DNA of 19,960 nucleotides, taken from NCBI GenBank assembly GCA_042090305.1, contig JBELJQ010000029.1, positions 1-19,960 of the forward strand, read 5' to 3'. The number at the start of each line of letters is the position of its first letter. Positions within the stretch are counted from its first letter, which is position 1. The notes beneath the pieces were generated by a model. It did not search any database and was not told where the DNA came from. It saw only the letters and a list, made by a program, of their open reading frames with translations. This document shows positions 6,916 through 14,067 of the stretch, piece after piece. Both the position numbers and the translations under genes were made by a program. The DNA comes from TMED13 sp042090305. Its GTDB lineage: Bacteria; Pseudomonadota; Alphaproteobacteria; Methylaequorales; Methylaequoraceae.

Positions 6916-7464
6916 TCATTTCCACTTAATACTACACCCTGCACTTGGAAACTGTTTTTTTGGTCCATTACCACTTGAAGCTATAATTGTCATTGCTTCA
7001 AGTAATTCATTTTTTTTAGAAATAACTTTTAAATTATTCATTTCAATTAGTCGACCTCTGTAATTTAATTCTTTATTAGAGTTGAATCCAAAAAAATCTG
7101 GAGTACATATAGCACCAAAATTTTTTGCTACAGTTTGATCTTCATCAAGTAGATAAGGAAATGATATCTTATTTTTGTCCGCAAATTCTACCATTCTTTC
7201 AAAATTATCCTCAGGATATTTAATAATATCGTTTGGCATGATTGCAACAGAATTTATCCCAATTTTTTTTAATTCATCAGATGTTTCAACAATTAAATCT
7301 ATAACAGCCCTTACGTAAGGACAATGGTTGCAAATAAACATTATGAGTGTCCCCTTCTCACCAGCTATATTTGCTGAATTAATAAATGATTTATCTATAT
7401 TCAGAAGCTTAAAACTATGCATTTTTTCTCCAAAATTACATAAAGGCGTGTTCATTAAAACCAT
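6916..7464 (-). CDS. Thioredoxin-family (AhpC/TSA-like) protein
   Basis: This is a 182-residue thioredoxin-fold protein of the family that carries MFICNHCPYV and ends in a GCSIKWK tail. It has an active-site CxxC (Cys45-Asn-His-Cys48), then SFPYLLDEDQTVAKNFGAICTPDFFGF with the cis-Pro region and a third Cys (120), YRGRLIEMN, and the C-terminal AGCSIKWK with Cys177. There is no signal peptide, so it acts in the cytoplasm, probably as a peroxiredoxin-like thiol oxidoreductase; the exact substrate is not established for the family. ATG 7464 is preceded by GGAGA within the end of yjbQ; a second Met at codon 4 is an alternative start. One base separates it from the yjbQ stop, so the two form an operon. 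Confidence 0.88.
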   Translation of the reverse strand: MVLMNTPLCNFGEKMHSFKLLNIDKSFINSANIAGEKGTLIMFICNHCPYVRAVIDLIVETSDELKKIGINSVAIMPNDIIKYPEDNFERMVEFADKNKISFPYLLDEDQTVAKNFGAICTPDFFGFNSNKELNYRGRLIEMNNLKVISKKNELLEAMTIIASSGNGPKKQFPSAGCSIKWK

Positions 7465-7465
7465 T

Positions 7466-7882
7466 TTAATCTCCTATGAAATGAAATAGAATTTCTCTTT
7501 TTCTTCCAACAGTTCTGTGCTCTAAAAAAAATATTCCCTGCCATGTTCCTAATTTTATCGTACCATCAATCACACTTAATGTTAACTGTGTATTGGTTAA
7601 AAGCGACTTAATGTGTGCGGGCATGTCATCTGAACCCTCTGAATCATGCAAATAGTTAGCTGTTTCAGGAACAATCTTTTCAAGATAATTACTTATATCT
7701 TTCAGTACCAATGGATCAGCATTCTCCTGTATCATTAATGAACTGCTTGTATGAAGGACAGTTAAATTTAGTAAACCATTTTTTAAATCTAAACTATCCA
7801 ATTTGCTTCTAATCTTTTGAGTGATATTGATTATTTGTTTACCGGTTGTCTCTAAACTTAATTTTTCTATTACTTGTGGCAT
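7466..7882 (-). CDS. yjbQ: YjbQ/UPF0047 family protein
   Basis: This is a conserved YjbQ (UPF0047) family protein; some members have been reported to have weak thiamine-phosphate synthase activity, but the cellular role is unsettled. Family hallmarks are all present: LHTSSSLMIQENADP, then YLHDSEGSDDMPAHIKS with its metal-site histidines, TLSVIDGTIKLGTWQGIFFLEHR and the final REILFHFIGD. I start it at the ATG at 7882 (138 residues, the usual family length), which has a weak AAGTGA ribosome site. A GTG at 7891, three codons earlier, is possible. It is the first gene of a two-gene reverse unit with the thioredoxin-like gene. Its start is only 4 to 13 bases from the divergent -35 element at 7895, so the promoter regions of the two units overlap. 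Confidence 0.9.
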   Translation of the reverse strand: MPQVIEKLSLETTGKQIINITQKIRSKLDSLDLKNGLLNLTVLHTSSSLMIQENADPLVLKDISNYLEKIVPETANYLHDSEGSDDMPAHIKSLLTNTQLTLSVIDGTIKLGTWQGIFFLEHRTVGRKREILFHFIGD

Positions 7883-7894
7883 TTTATTCACTTA

Positions 7895-7922
7895 TTGACA
7901 CTATATTAACTCATACTATAAT
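7895..7922 (+). promoter_or_regulatory. Consensus sigma-70 promoter
   Basis: TTGACA (7895-7900) and TATAAT (7917-7922) are both perfect hexamers, spaced by 16 bases. The predicted start is ~7929, directly at the AGAGGA ribosome site of the 32-residue gene. The promoter should drive the four-gene unit 7939-9600. Confidence 0.8.
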
Positions 7923-7938
7923 AAAAATAGAGGAAATT

Positions 7939-8037
7939 ATGGCAAAAGAAAAAACAAAAATTGATCCGAGTAAGGTCAAAAAGGAAGATTTGAAAAATGT
8001 CTTCTCAAAAGTCTTAGACAAACTTAAGTCTAACTAG
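7939..8037 (+). CDS. Small Lys-rich protein (32 residues)
   Basis: This is an unrecognised, very small, basic and probably helical protein (MAKEKTKIDPSKVKKEDLKN onwards), with no Cys and no membrane segment. The frame is open further upstream, but a start before 7939 would put the coding sequence across the sigma-70 promoter. The ATG at 7939 has a good ribosome site (AGAGGA, 4 bases before) and lies about 10 bases after the predicted transcription start, so this start is preferred. It is the first gene of a unit running through a zinc-ribbon protein, a small membrane protein and an O-antigen ligase-like protein. Four bases separate its stop from the next ATG. Confidence 0.6.
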   Translation: MAKEKTKIDPSKVKKEDLKNVFSKVLDKLKSN

Positions 8038-8041
8038 TCTT

Positions 8042-8176
8042 ATGAAAAAACTTTGGATTGAGTGCCAAAAATGTGGCTCAGTCTTCTGGATATTTGCTGA
8101 TGAGGTAAAGAATGTATACCCTAAAAGCACGTTGAACTATCAGATCTGCACTTCTTGTGAACGTTCTTCAAAATAA
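8042..8176 (+). CDS. Mini zinc-ribbon protein (44 residues)
   Basis: A short open frame with two knuckles, IECQKCGS (Cys8, Cys11) and YQICTSCE (Cys36, Cys39), spaced 24 residues apart. This is a textbook four-cysteine zinc ribbon that would fold around one zinc ion. The product starts MKKLWIECQKCGSVFWIF and has no membrane segment. Zinc ribbons of this size bind nucleic acid or proteins; nothing here says which. ATG 8042 lies 4 bases after the previous stop and the next gene starts 6 bases after this stop, so it belongs to the same transcript. No strong ribosome site is visible; it may rely on coupling. The cysteine pattern and tight packing argue that it is real despite its size. Confidence 0.65.
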   Translation: MKKLWIECQKCGSVFWIFADEVKNVYPKSTLNYQICTSCERSSK

Positions 8177-8182
8177 TATTCA

Positions 8183-8434
8183 ATGTATGAAACTCTGTTA
8201 TCTATAAAAAACGAAATTGGTTTTTATTACTCAGTTTTAAAATTCTTATTTTATTTCACTCTTGGTACAATAATATTATTCTTTTTAAATAAAATAAGAC
8301 AAATTTTTGTTTTTTTTTTCTCAAAATTTAGCTTACAAAAGCTAAAAGAAAACGTTAAATTTGTAATAAAATTTATTATATTCATCATTATGTCAACGTT
8401 TATTGGCTGGCTTGTTGTAAGTTTAATCATTTAA
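8183..8434 (+). CDS. Small membrane protein (83 residues)
   Basis: This is an unrecognised protein with two predicted membrane helices, roughly residues 18-38 (VLKFLFYFTLGTIILFFLNK) and 60-83 (VIKFIIFIIMSTFIGWLVVS). They are separated by a basic loop (KIRQ, SKFSLQKLKENVK), which should lie in the cytoplasm by the positive-inside rule. There are no catalytic motifs. Its stop codon overlaps the ATG of the ligase-like gene by one base (TAATG), which implies translational coupling and suggests the two membrane proteins are made together. It might be a partner of the ligase/polymerase, but that rests on position alone. Confidence 0.65.
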   Translation: MYETLLSIKNEIGFYYSVLKFLFYFTLGTIILFFLNKIRQIFVFFFSKFSLQKLKENVKFVIKFIIFIIMSTFIGWLVVSLII

Positions 8435-9600
8435 TGTTCAACTTAACTAACATATCTACTTTTTTAATTGGGACGAGTTATTCCTTTTTAATAATAAATA
8501 AAATTTATTTTGGAATAGTGTTGAGCTTAGGTATTTTAATCTTTTTAAGTCAAAACTTTAGAAAATTAAAAGAACTTTCTAAAATAAGTCTTAAAAAAAT
8601 AATGTTTATAACTACACCATGTTTTTTTATTTTAGTTCTATTTACTTTTAATTCAATCATCCCCTGGAGGTCATTTGAAGTACTAACATACTTAATACTA
8701 ATATTTATATTTTCTTTTCTTTTCTATCGCAGTCTGAATAATAAAAAATTAGATAAAATTAGTTACTTTCTATCTTTAAGTATTTTTATAAATTCTGTTG
8801 TAATATTTGGTTATAATTTACTACAATTTGATTTTGAAATGCTTACAGAAGTAAGACGGTTCAAAGGGTTCTTAAATATACATACTCTTCTTGTGTTAAT
8901 TATTCCCTTTTTTTATAAGTCAAAAATAAATTATTTTTCTTTAATTACTCTGATACCAAATATCTATATGAGTAATTCGAACTCCTCTTTTATGGGTCTA
9001 ATATTAGTTTCTATAGCTGTTCTTTACTTAAAATTACTACATACTCAACCAAAGTTTAAAAACTTTAATTACGTTATTTTATTTCTTATTCCATTATTAA
9101 GCGGGATTCTATATAACAATCTTCCTAAAAATACTGACTTAAAATATGTGTCCTCTTTTAATTTTGTAATTCCATTGAATTTAATAGATGCTCATCGACA
9201 GTTTATTTGGGGGTTTTCAATTGAAAAGTTTAAAGAGAAACCTTTACTTGGCTTTGGGCCAGATACATCAAACTTCATTGATGGAAGTCAAGAAATGGTT
9301 GGCTCAATATATACAGGTACAATGAATTATATACCAAGTCACCCTCATAATTTTTTAATAGAGCTTTTACTTGAAACTGGTTTGATAGGTACAAGTATAT
9401 TTCTCCTATTTTTGTTATTTATTAATTACAATATTTTTAAAAATATAAATCATAAATATCAATATGCTTTAATTTTACTTAACGTATATTTTTGGGGTAC
9501 ATCGTTAGTTAATTTTTCATTTTGGTTAGGATGGTGGCAGGCAAGCTATTATTTATTATTAAGTATAATATCAATAAAAATTATACAAAAGACCACGTGA
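8434..9600 (+). CDS. O-antigen ligase / Wzy-type polymerase family membrane protein
   Basis: This 388-residue protein with about ten to eleven membrane helices belongs to the WaaL/Wzy O-antigen ligase superfamily, which joins undecaprenyl-linked glycans to an acceptor (lipid A core, protein, or another repeat unit) at the periplasmic face. The large periplasmic loop between ~240 and 305 carries DAHRQFIWGFSIEKFKEKPL with a conserved Arg (255), GFGPDTS (273-279) and SHPHNFLIELLLETGLIG (302-319). The last fits the ligase motif HN-x9-GxxG exactly (His305-Asn306 to Gly316-Gly319). The N-terminal half is divergent, as usual in the family. Ligase, polymerase or protein O-oligosaccharyltransferase cannot be separated by sequence alone. 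It is the last gene behind the consensus sigma-70 promoter at 7895. No wzx or wzz lies in the window. Confidence 0.85.
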   Translation: MFNLTNISTFLIGTSYSFLIINKIYFGIVLSLGILIFLSQNFRKLKELSKISLKKIMFITTPCFFILVLFTFNSIIPWRSFEVLTYLILIFIFSFLFYRSLNNKKLDKISYFLSLSIFINSVVIFGYNLLQFDFEMLTEVRRFKGFLNIHTLLVLIIPFFYKSKINYFSLITLIPNIYMSNSNSSFMGLILVSIAVLYLKLLHTQPKFKNFNYVILFLIPLLSGILYNNLPKNTDLKYVSSFNFVIPLNLIDAHRQFIWGFSIEKFKEKPLLGFGPDTSNFIDGSQEMVGSIYTGTMNYIPSHPHNFLIELLLETGLIGTSIFLLFLLFINYNIFKNINHKYQYALILLNVYFWGTSLVNFSFWLGWWQASYYLLLSIISIKIIQKTT

Positions 9601-9601
9601 T

Positions 9602-9615
9602 TCCTTAGCTAAGGA
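9602..9615. repeat. 14-base perfect palindrome
   Basis: TCCTTAGCTAAGGA reads the same on both strands. It starts one base after the ligase-like stop codon and ends 27 bases before the sigma-54 element at 9643. With no loop and no following T-run it does not look like an intrinsic terminator. It could be a regulator binding site (for example for a sigma-54 activator) or chance. Confidence 0.4.
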
Positions 9616-9642
9616 TATTGCTAAATACTTTATAAAATTTAA

Positions 9643-9658
9643 TGGCATATTAATTGCT
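9643..9658 (+). promoter_or_regulatory. Sigma-54 (-24/-12) promoter for TPR-glycosyltransferase
   Basis: TGGCATATTAATTGCT has GG and GC ten bases apart and lies wholly in the intergenic gap. The predicted start (~9669) falls after the candidate starts at 9654 and 9666 but before the ribosome site and ATG at 9687. It therefore both explains and supports the 9687 start. Confidence 0.68.
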
Positions 9659-9672
9659 ACTTATTATGTTAC

Positions 9673-9679
9673 AAGAGAG
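9673..9679 (+). promoter_or_regulatory. Ribosome binding site deciding the start at 9687
   Basis: AAGAGAG lies 7 bases before ATG 9687. Neither the TTG at 9654 nor the ATG at 9666 has such a site, and both lie upstream of the predicted sigma-54 transcription start. Confidence 0.55.
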
Positions 9680-9686
9680 TAATACG

Positions 9687-10994
9687 ATGGATGATGTTAT
9701 AGATTTTTCTGTAATTAATGAAGGGCAAATAAAAATCTGTCTCGATTTAATTAAAGAGACACCAGAAGACCCAATGCCATGGGTAAAACTCGCTCAAATA
9801 TATATAAAAATAAGAAACTTCAAGATGGCAAAATTAGCTGTTTTCAAGTCATTTGAAATAGATCCTGATAATCTTGCTGTTCTAAAAATCAAAGCATTTT
9901 ATCACTTAAAGATTGGTCAATATTATGAAGCACATCAAATATACCAATTACTAGATATTCATTTCTATGATCAATTAGAGAAAATAAAGACACAAGAAGG
10001 AATAAATAACTTAAATTTTAAACAATTAATTGCTTTTTACAGGATGAATAAATTTAATTTATCAGAAACTGAATTCTTTCTTGGAAATTATTTATCTGCA
10101 TTTAAAAATTACGAATATAGAAATAAAATCCTTCAAGATAACTTTATTGATCATAAGAATATTAATTTATTACAAAAAATTAGTGAACTAAGTTGCGAGC
10201 ATCTATCAAAACCGAAAAATCAAAAAATTCTTATTTTAAGCGAACAAGGATATGGTGACCAAATCATGATATTAAGATATTTAAAGAGTTTAGATGAAAT
10301 GGGTTTTAAAATCACTTTCATAGTCAATAAAGCCTTAATCAAACTCTTCAAATGTTTTTCACAATTAAGCAATGTTATCATTAAGGAACAAGTTCATAAA
10401 AATGACTTATTAGAAAACGATCACATTTTGTGGTCTATGTCCCTACCATACTTGTTTTATAAAAAAAATAGTAAAAGTCTGGAGCTACTGAACCTACCAA
10501 ATTTAAAAAACACTGAATTTAATAATATTGACAAAATAACAGATAATAATAAAAAAAAAGTTGGTATATGCTGGAGAGGAAATCCAAAGAATAAGAGAGA
10601 TACAGATAGATCTATCGATCCTCATTTATTTTATAATATTTTTGAAAATAAAAACTGTAATTTTTTTGTATTTCAAAAAGAAATGAATGATTCAGATACA
10701 TTAGCTATAAAGAAATTCTCTAATATAGTTTGTTTAAGCGAAGTCATAAATGATTTTTATGATTCATCATGTATACTATCATTAATGGATCTGGTTGTTA
10801 CTGTGGATACTTCGGTTTTACATCTATCTGGAACCCTAGGAAAGAAAACCATTGCACTCTTGCCATATGTTCCTGATCCTAGGTGGAAAATAGAAGAGGG
10901 AAAGTTCTGGTATAAAAGTGTTGAGTTCATTTCTCAAAAAAAATTAAACGACTGGTCATATCCAATAGAGAAAGTTCTCGCAATTTTAAAATAA
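9687..10994 (+). CDS. TPR-domain glycosyltransferase (GT9-like), FlmG-type architecture
   Basis: This predicted 435-residue cytoplasmic protein glycosyltransferase has an N-terminal TPR region (~25-95: PWVKLAQIYIKIRNFKMAKL, then FKSFEIDPDNLAVLKIKAF) and a C-terminal GT-B half of the heptosyltransferase/GT9-like kind. Motifs are LILSEQGYGDQIMILRYLKS (~182-201), VGICWRGNPKNKRDTDRS (~292-309), VVTVDTSVLHLSGTLGK (~370-386) and PDPRWKIEEGKFWY. The order TPR then GT domain is that of Caulobacter FlmG, which binds flagellin with its TPRs and glycosylates it; homology to FlmG itself is not shown here. The frame is open to 9654, but the ribosome site and sigma-54 promoter favour 9687. It stands between the ligase-like gene and the CDP-sugar operon. 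The promoter type suggests flagellin is the acceptor (inference). Confidence 0.83.
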   Translation: MDDVIDFSVINEGQIKICLDLIKETPEDPMPWVKLAQIYIKIRNFKMAKLAVFKSFEIDPDNLAVLKIKAFYHLKIGQYYEAHQIYQLLDIHFYDQLEKIKTQEGINNLNFKQLIAFYRMNKFNLSETEFFLGNYLSAFKNYEYRNKILQDNFIDHKNINLLQKISELSCEHLSKPKNQKILILSEQGYGDQIMILRYLKSLDEMGFKITFIVNKALIKLFKCFSQLSNVIIKEQVHKNDLLENDHILWSMSLPYLFYKKNSKSLELLNLPNLKNTEFNNIDKITDNNKKKVGICWRGNPKNKRDTDRSIDPHLFYNIFENKNCNFFVFQKEMNDSDTLAIKKFSNIVCLSEVINDFYDSSCILSLMDLVVTVDTSVLHLSGTLGKKTIALLPYVPDPRWKIEEGKFWYKSVEFISQKKLNDWSYPIEKVLAILK

Positions 10995-11031
10995 ATATAT
11001 ATTAAGAATTACATATAAAAATTTATCTTTA

Positions 11032-11047
11032 TGGCATAGAAATTGCT
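11032..11047 (+). promoter_or_regulatory. Sigma-54 (-24/-12) promoter for the GT2/CDP-sugar operon
   Basis: TGGCATAGAAATTGCT has GG and GC ten bases apart, in the 77-base gap before the GT2 gene. It differs from the 9643 element at only three positions in the spacer. The predicted start is ~11058, leaving a ~14-base leader. No other promoter-sized gap occurs before 17873, so it should drive all eight genes. Confidence 0.68.
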
Positions 11048-11071
11048 GATTTTATAGTCAGTTGATTAGAT

Positions 11072-12223
11072 ATGAAAAAGATTAATTTTACCATAGCAAT
11101 ACCGACATTCAATAGACTTTCAAGACTAAAGAAAGCTGTAGACTCTATTCTTTCACAAAAAATTAGCGACGAATTTGAATTCAATATTGCTATTTCAAAT
11201 ACATATTCAAACGATAGTACTTATGATTACTTAAATGAATTAAAAAAGAAAAAGGAATTTATTATTCATAACGAAAAAAAAAAAGAAGACAAAAATATAT
11301 TGTCACAATTCATTAACTTTAGAAATTTAGCAAAAATAATTCCAGCAGATACAGATTGGGTATGGTGGTTAGGTGATGACGATTACCTGTATAAAAAAGA
11401 ATCAATACAGATTGTTACTGAAAAAATTAATGAAAATACTAACAATAAAAATATTCCATTATTTATTCATGCTTGTCATCCAGATCGAGCATCATCTAAA
11501 GGTCTATGTGTTACCGATACTATTATTAACCTTTGTGAAAAATTTGGATATCACGAAATGTTGGGTTGGATGTCATCTATTATTTTAAAAAAGGATGCCA
11601 TGATAAAAGTACTTAATGAATCAACTAATAATATGAATTATCTAGATAGTAATAATAAAGAAGTTGCATCATGTTTTGCACATTCCGCAAGTATTCTAAA
11701 AAATTTTCATAATAAAAAAGGTCTATTTTTAGATTTAGGTTTAGTTTGTAACCAAGATGAAAAACAAACTGATGATACAAAAAAAAGATGGGAAAATGAT
11801 AACGTTGCTAATAGATATTTTAAAATAATTGATGACTTTTTTGAAATAAGAGATGTTGTCAAAATTAAAACATTCCAAAAATCATTCTTTCGATATCAGG
11901 GTTACCACATATGGGATCATCTTGGAGAGTATTTGATAAGAAAAGCAATTATTATTGGTCGTAAATGTATTGATGAACAAAGGTTAGTTAATGAACATGA
12001 ATACGAGTTGATAAATAATAGGTGGATGAAAATTGTAAAGATTGCTGAACTTTTAAATGATTTAGAAACTCAAAAACTTCTTGGGTTCACTTTTCAGTCT
12101 GGTCTTAACTACACTAACCTTTATTTTAATTCCCTATCAGAGGAGGTTATTAATGACTTTTTGCTTAAATTTAGACAAATTCTTTGTATTACAAACTATA
12201 AGAAAACGATAGTAAATGAATAG
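11072..12223 (+). CDS. GT2-family glycosyltransferase
   Basis: This is a 383-residue glycosyltransferase with a GT-A fold. The N-terminus has the nucleotide-sugar binding strand FTIAIPTFNRLSRLKKAVDS (6-25), and the metal-binding DxD motif is in WVWWLGDDDYLY (Asp102-104). The ~200 residues after the catalytic domain are helical, charged and unrecognised. It has no membrane segment and is soluble or peripheral. As first gene of the operon that makes the CDP-sugar, it is the best candidate for the enzyme that transfers or extends that sugar; donor and acceptor cannot be read from sequence. No good ribosome site precedes ATG 11072. Fifteen bases separate its stop from rfbF. Confidence 0.83.
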   Translation: MKKINFTIAIPTFNRLSRLKKAVDSILSQKISDEFEFNIAISNTYSNDSTYDYLNELKKKKEFIIHNEKKKEDKNILSQFINFRNLAKIIPADTDWVWWLGDDDYLYKKESIQIVTEKINENTNNKNIPLFIHACHPDRASSKGLCVTDTIINLCEKFGYHEMLGWMSSIILKKDAMIKVLNESTNNMNYLDSNNKEVASCFAHSASILKNFHNKKGLFLDLGLVCNQDEKQTDDTKKRWENDNVANRYFKIIDDFFEIRDVVKIKTFQKSFFRYQGYHIWDHLGEYLIRKAIIIGRKCIDEQRLVNEHEYELINNRWMKIVKIAELLNDLETQKLLGFTFQSGLNYTNLYFNSLSEEVINDFLLKFRQILCITNYKKTIVNE

Positions 12224-12238
12224 TACGAGGATAAAATA

Positions 12239-13006
12239 ATGAAAGCAGTAATATTAGCAGGAGGTTTAGGTACGAGAATCTCTGAGGAAACTCATTTGAA
12301 GCCTAAGCCAATGATTGAAATTGGAGGTAAACCAATTATTTGGCACATTATGAAACATTATTCTTATCACGGAATTAATGATTTCATTATTTGTTGCGGA
12401 TATAAGGGGTATTTAATTAAAGAATACTTTTATAACTACTCTCTTCATCTTACAGATATAACTATAAATACCAGAAGTAATCAAAAAAGATTCCATAATA
12501 ATTATGCAGAGGATTGGAATATTACAATGGTAGATACTGGTGAAAAAACACTTACTGGTGGTAGGCTTAAAAGAGTCGAAAGATATTTGGATAGTAATGA
12601 AGACTTTTGCTTTACATATGGAGATGGTGTGAGTGATGTTAATATTACAGAATCTATAAAAGAACATAAAAAGAGTAAAAGATTAGCTACTGTTACAGCA
12701 ACCAAACCACCCGGTCGCTTTGGTGCACTTTCATTAAAAAATGGAAATATAAATAGTTTTAAGGAAAAACCGTCTGAGCAGTGGATAAATGCAGGTTTTT
12801 TTGTCTTATCAACCGACGCAATCAAACATATAGATGGTGATAATTGTGCTTGGGAAGAAAAACCAATGGAAAAATTAGCAAAAAAGAATCAATTCTCAGT
12901 ATACTTTCACAATGGTTTTTGGCAACCAATGGATACCTTAAGAGATAAAAACTTACTTCAAGATTTATGGGAAAATGGAGAGGCACCTTGGAAAACATGG
13001 GAATAA
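12239..13006 (+). CDS. rfbF: Glucose-1-phosphate cytidylyltransferase
   Basis: This enzyme makes CDP-glucose from CTP and glucose-1-phosphate, the entry step of CDP-6-deoxyhexose pathways in the cytoplasm. The 255-residue length matches RfbF/DdhA (about 257). Motifs are KAVILAGGLGTRISEETHLK (2-21), PKPMIEIGGKPIIWHIM (22-38), TGGRLKR (106-112) and TYGDGVSDV (126-134) with the metal-binding Asp. The tail WQPMDTLRDKNLLQDLW is diagnostic of this subfamily. ATG 12239 has a GAGGA ribosome site 8 bases upstream. Its 3' end overlaps the dehydratase gene by 10 bases, so the two steps are translationally coupled. Confidence 0.96.
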   Translation: MKAVILAGGLGTRISEETHLKPKPMIEIGGKPIIWHIMKHYSYHGINDFIICCGYKGYLIKEYFYNYSLHLTDITINTRSNQKRFHNNYAEDWNITMVDTGEKTLTGGRLKRVERYLDSNEDFCFTYGDGVSDVNITESIKEHKKSKRLATVTATKPPGRFGALSLKNGNINSFKEKPSEQWINAGFFVLSTDAIKHIDGDNCAWEEKPMEKLAKKNQFSVYFHNGFWQPMDTLRDKNLLQDLWENGEAPWKTWE

Positions 13007-14067
13007 AGAAACACTTTTGGGAAAATAAAAGAGTTTTTATAACAGGTCATACAGGATTCAAAGGAAGTTGGCTTGCAATTTGGCTCAAAGAGATGGGAGC
13101 GAATGTTTGTGGTTATGCTTTAAAACCAAATAGTCAGAATTATTTTTTTCACAAAGCAAATGTAGAAAAAGGATTAAAAAATATTTACGGAAATATCATT
13201 AATTTTAAGAGGATATCAGAAGTAATCAAGATATTTAAACCTGAAATCGCTTTTCATTTAGCAGCCCAACCACTAGTCCCAAAAGGATTTGACGACCCAA
13301 GAACAACATTTAATACAAATATACAAGGAACTGTTAACTTTTTAGATGCGCTAAGAGAATCTAAAAGTATTAAGACAATTCTTGTTGTAACAACAGATAA
13401 AGTTTACAAAAATAATGAAAATTCTATTGGTTTTAAAGAAACAAATGAACTTGGAGGCTTTGATCCCTATAGCAGTAGTAAAGCATGTAGTGAATTAATT
13501 ACAGATGCATACCGTTCATCTTTTTTTGAAAAGAAAAATATAGGAGTAGCAACCGCACGAGCAGGTAATGTAATTGGTGGAGGAGATTGTTCATCAAACA
13601 GACTTGTTCCCGATATTTTTAAATCTGTCGAGTTTAATACTAAATTAAAGATACGAGATAAGAATAATATAAGACCCTGGCAACATGTATTAGAAGCATT
13701 GAGAGGGTATATCGTTTTAGCACAATCTTTATATTTTGATAAAACTTTATCAGAGCCATGGAATTTCGGACCCAAAAAAAGAGATTGTAAAAAAGTTGAA
13801 TGGATAATAGGTAAGTTCAAAAAGAAATTTAATTTTGACTTTTCAGTTGAAAGAAAAAATAAAATCCATGAGTCATGTGTACTTAAACTTGATACATCAA
13901 AATCTAAAAATAAGTTAAATTGGGAACCTATTCTGTCAATTAATGATGCTGTAGATTTAACAAGTGATTGGTATATAAAAAAGTTTGATGGTCATACTCA
14001 AGATAAAATTTCAATTGAACAAATTTACGATTACGAGAAGAAAGTAATAGATAATTATTATGAGTAA
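12997..14067 (+). CDS. rfbG: CDP-glucose 4,6-dehydratase
   Basis: This short-chain dehydrogenase/reductase converts CDP-glucose to CDP-4-keto-6-deoxyglucose using bound NAD. From the ATG at 12997 the protein is 356 residues, as usual for RfbG/DdhB. The NAD loop is ITGHTGFKGSWLAIWL (15-30), a feature of this subfamily. The active site has VVTTDKVY (130-137) and the Tyr-x3-Lys catalytic pair in DPYSSSKAC (Tyr158, Lys162). The frame is open back to an ATG at 12967, but family proteins begin 5 to 10 residues before the FW and KRVFITGHTG stretch, which favours 12997. It is the second pathway step after rfbF and overlaps the methyltransferase gene by 8 bases. Confidence 0.96.
   Translation: MGIKKHFWENKRVFITGHTGFKGSWLAIWLKEMGANVCGYALKPNSQNYFFHKANVEKGLKNIYGNIINFKRISEVIKIFKPEIAFHLAAQPLVPKGFDDPRTTFNTNIQGTVNFLDALRESKSIKTILVVTTDKVYKNNENSIGFKETNELGGFDPYSSSKACSELITDAYRSSFFEKKNIGVATARAGNVIGGGDCSSNRLVPDIFKSVEFNTKLKIRDKNNIRPWQHVLEALRGYIVLAQSLYFDKTLSEPWNFGPKKRDCKKVEWIIGKFKKKFNFDFSVERKNKIHESCVLKLDTSKSKNKLNWEPILSINDAVDLTSDWYIKKFDGHTQDKISIEQIYDYEKKVIDNYYE

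Noticed and set aside
7846..7938. Longer version of the 32-residue protein with a hydrophobic N-terminus
   Set aside because: It would start inside yjbQ on the other strand and cross the consensus sigma-70 promoter; the ribosome site favours 7939.
12413..12825. Two reverse-strand open frames opposite rfbF
   Set aside because: They are antisense to a clearly conserved enzyme, have no family motifs, and result from codon bias in AT-rich DNA.
13467..13820. 117-codon reverse-strand open frame opposite rfbG
   Set aside because: It lies wholly antisense to conserved dehydratase sequence and has no recognisable features.
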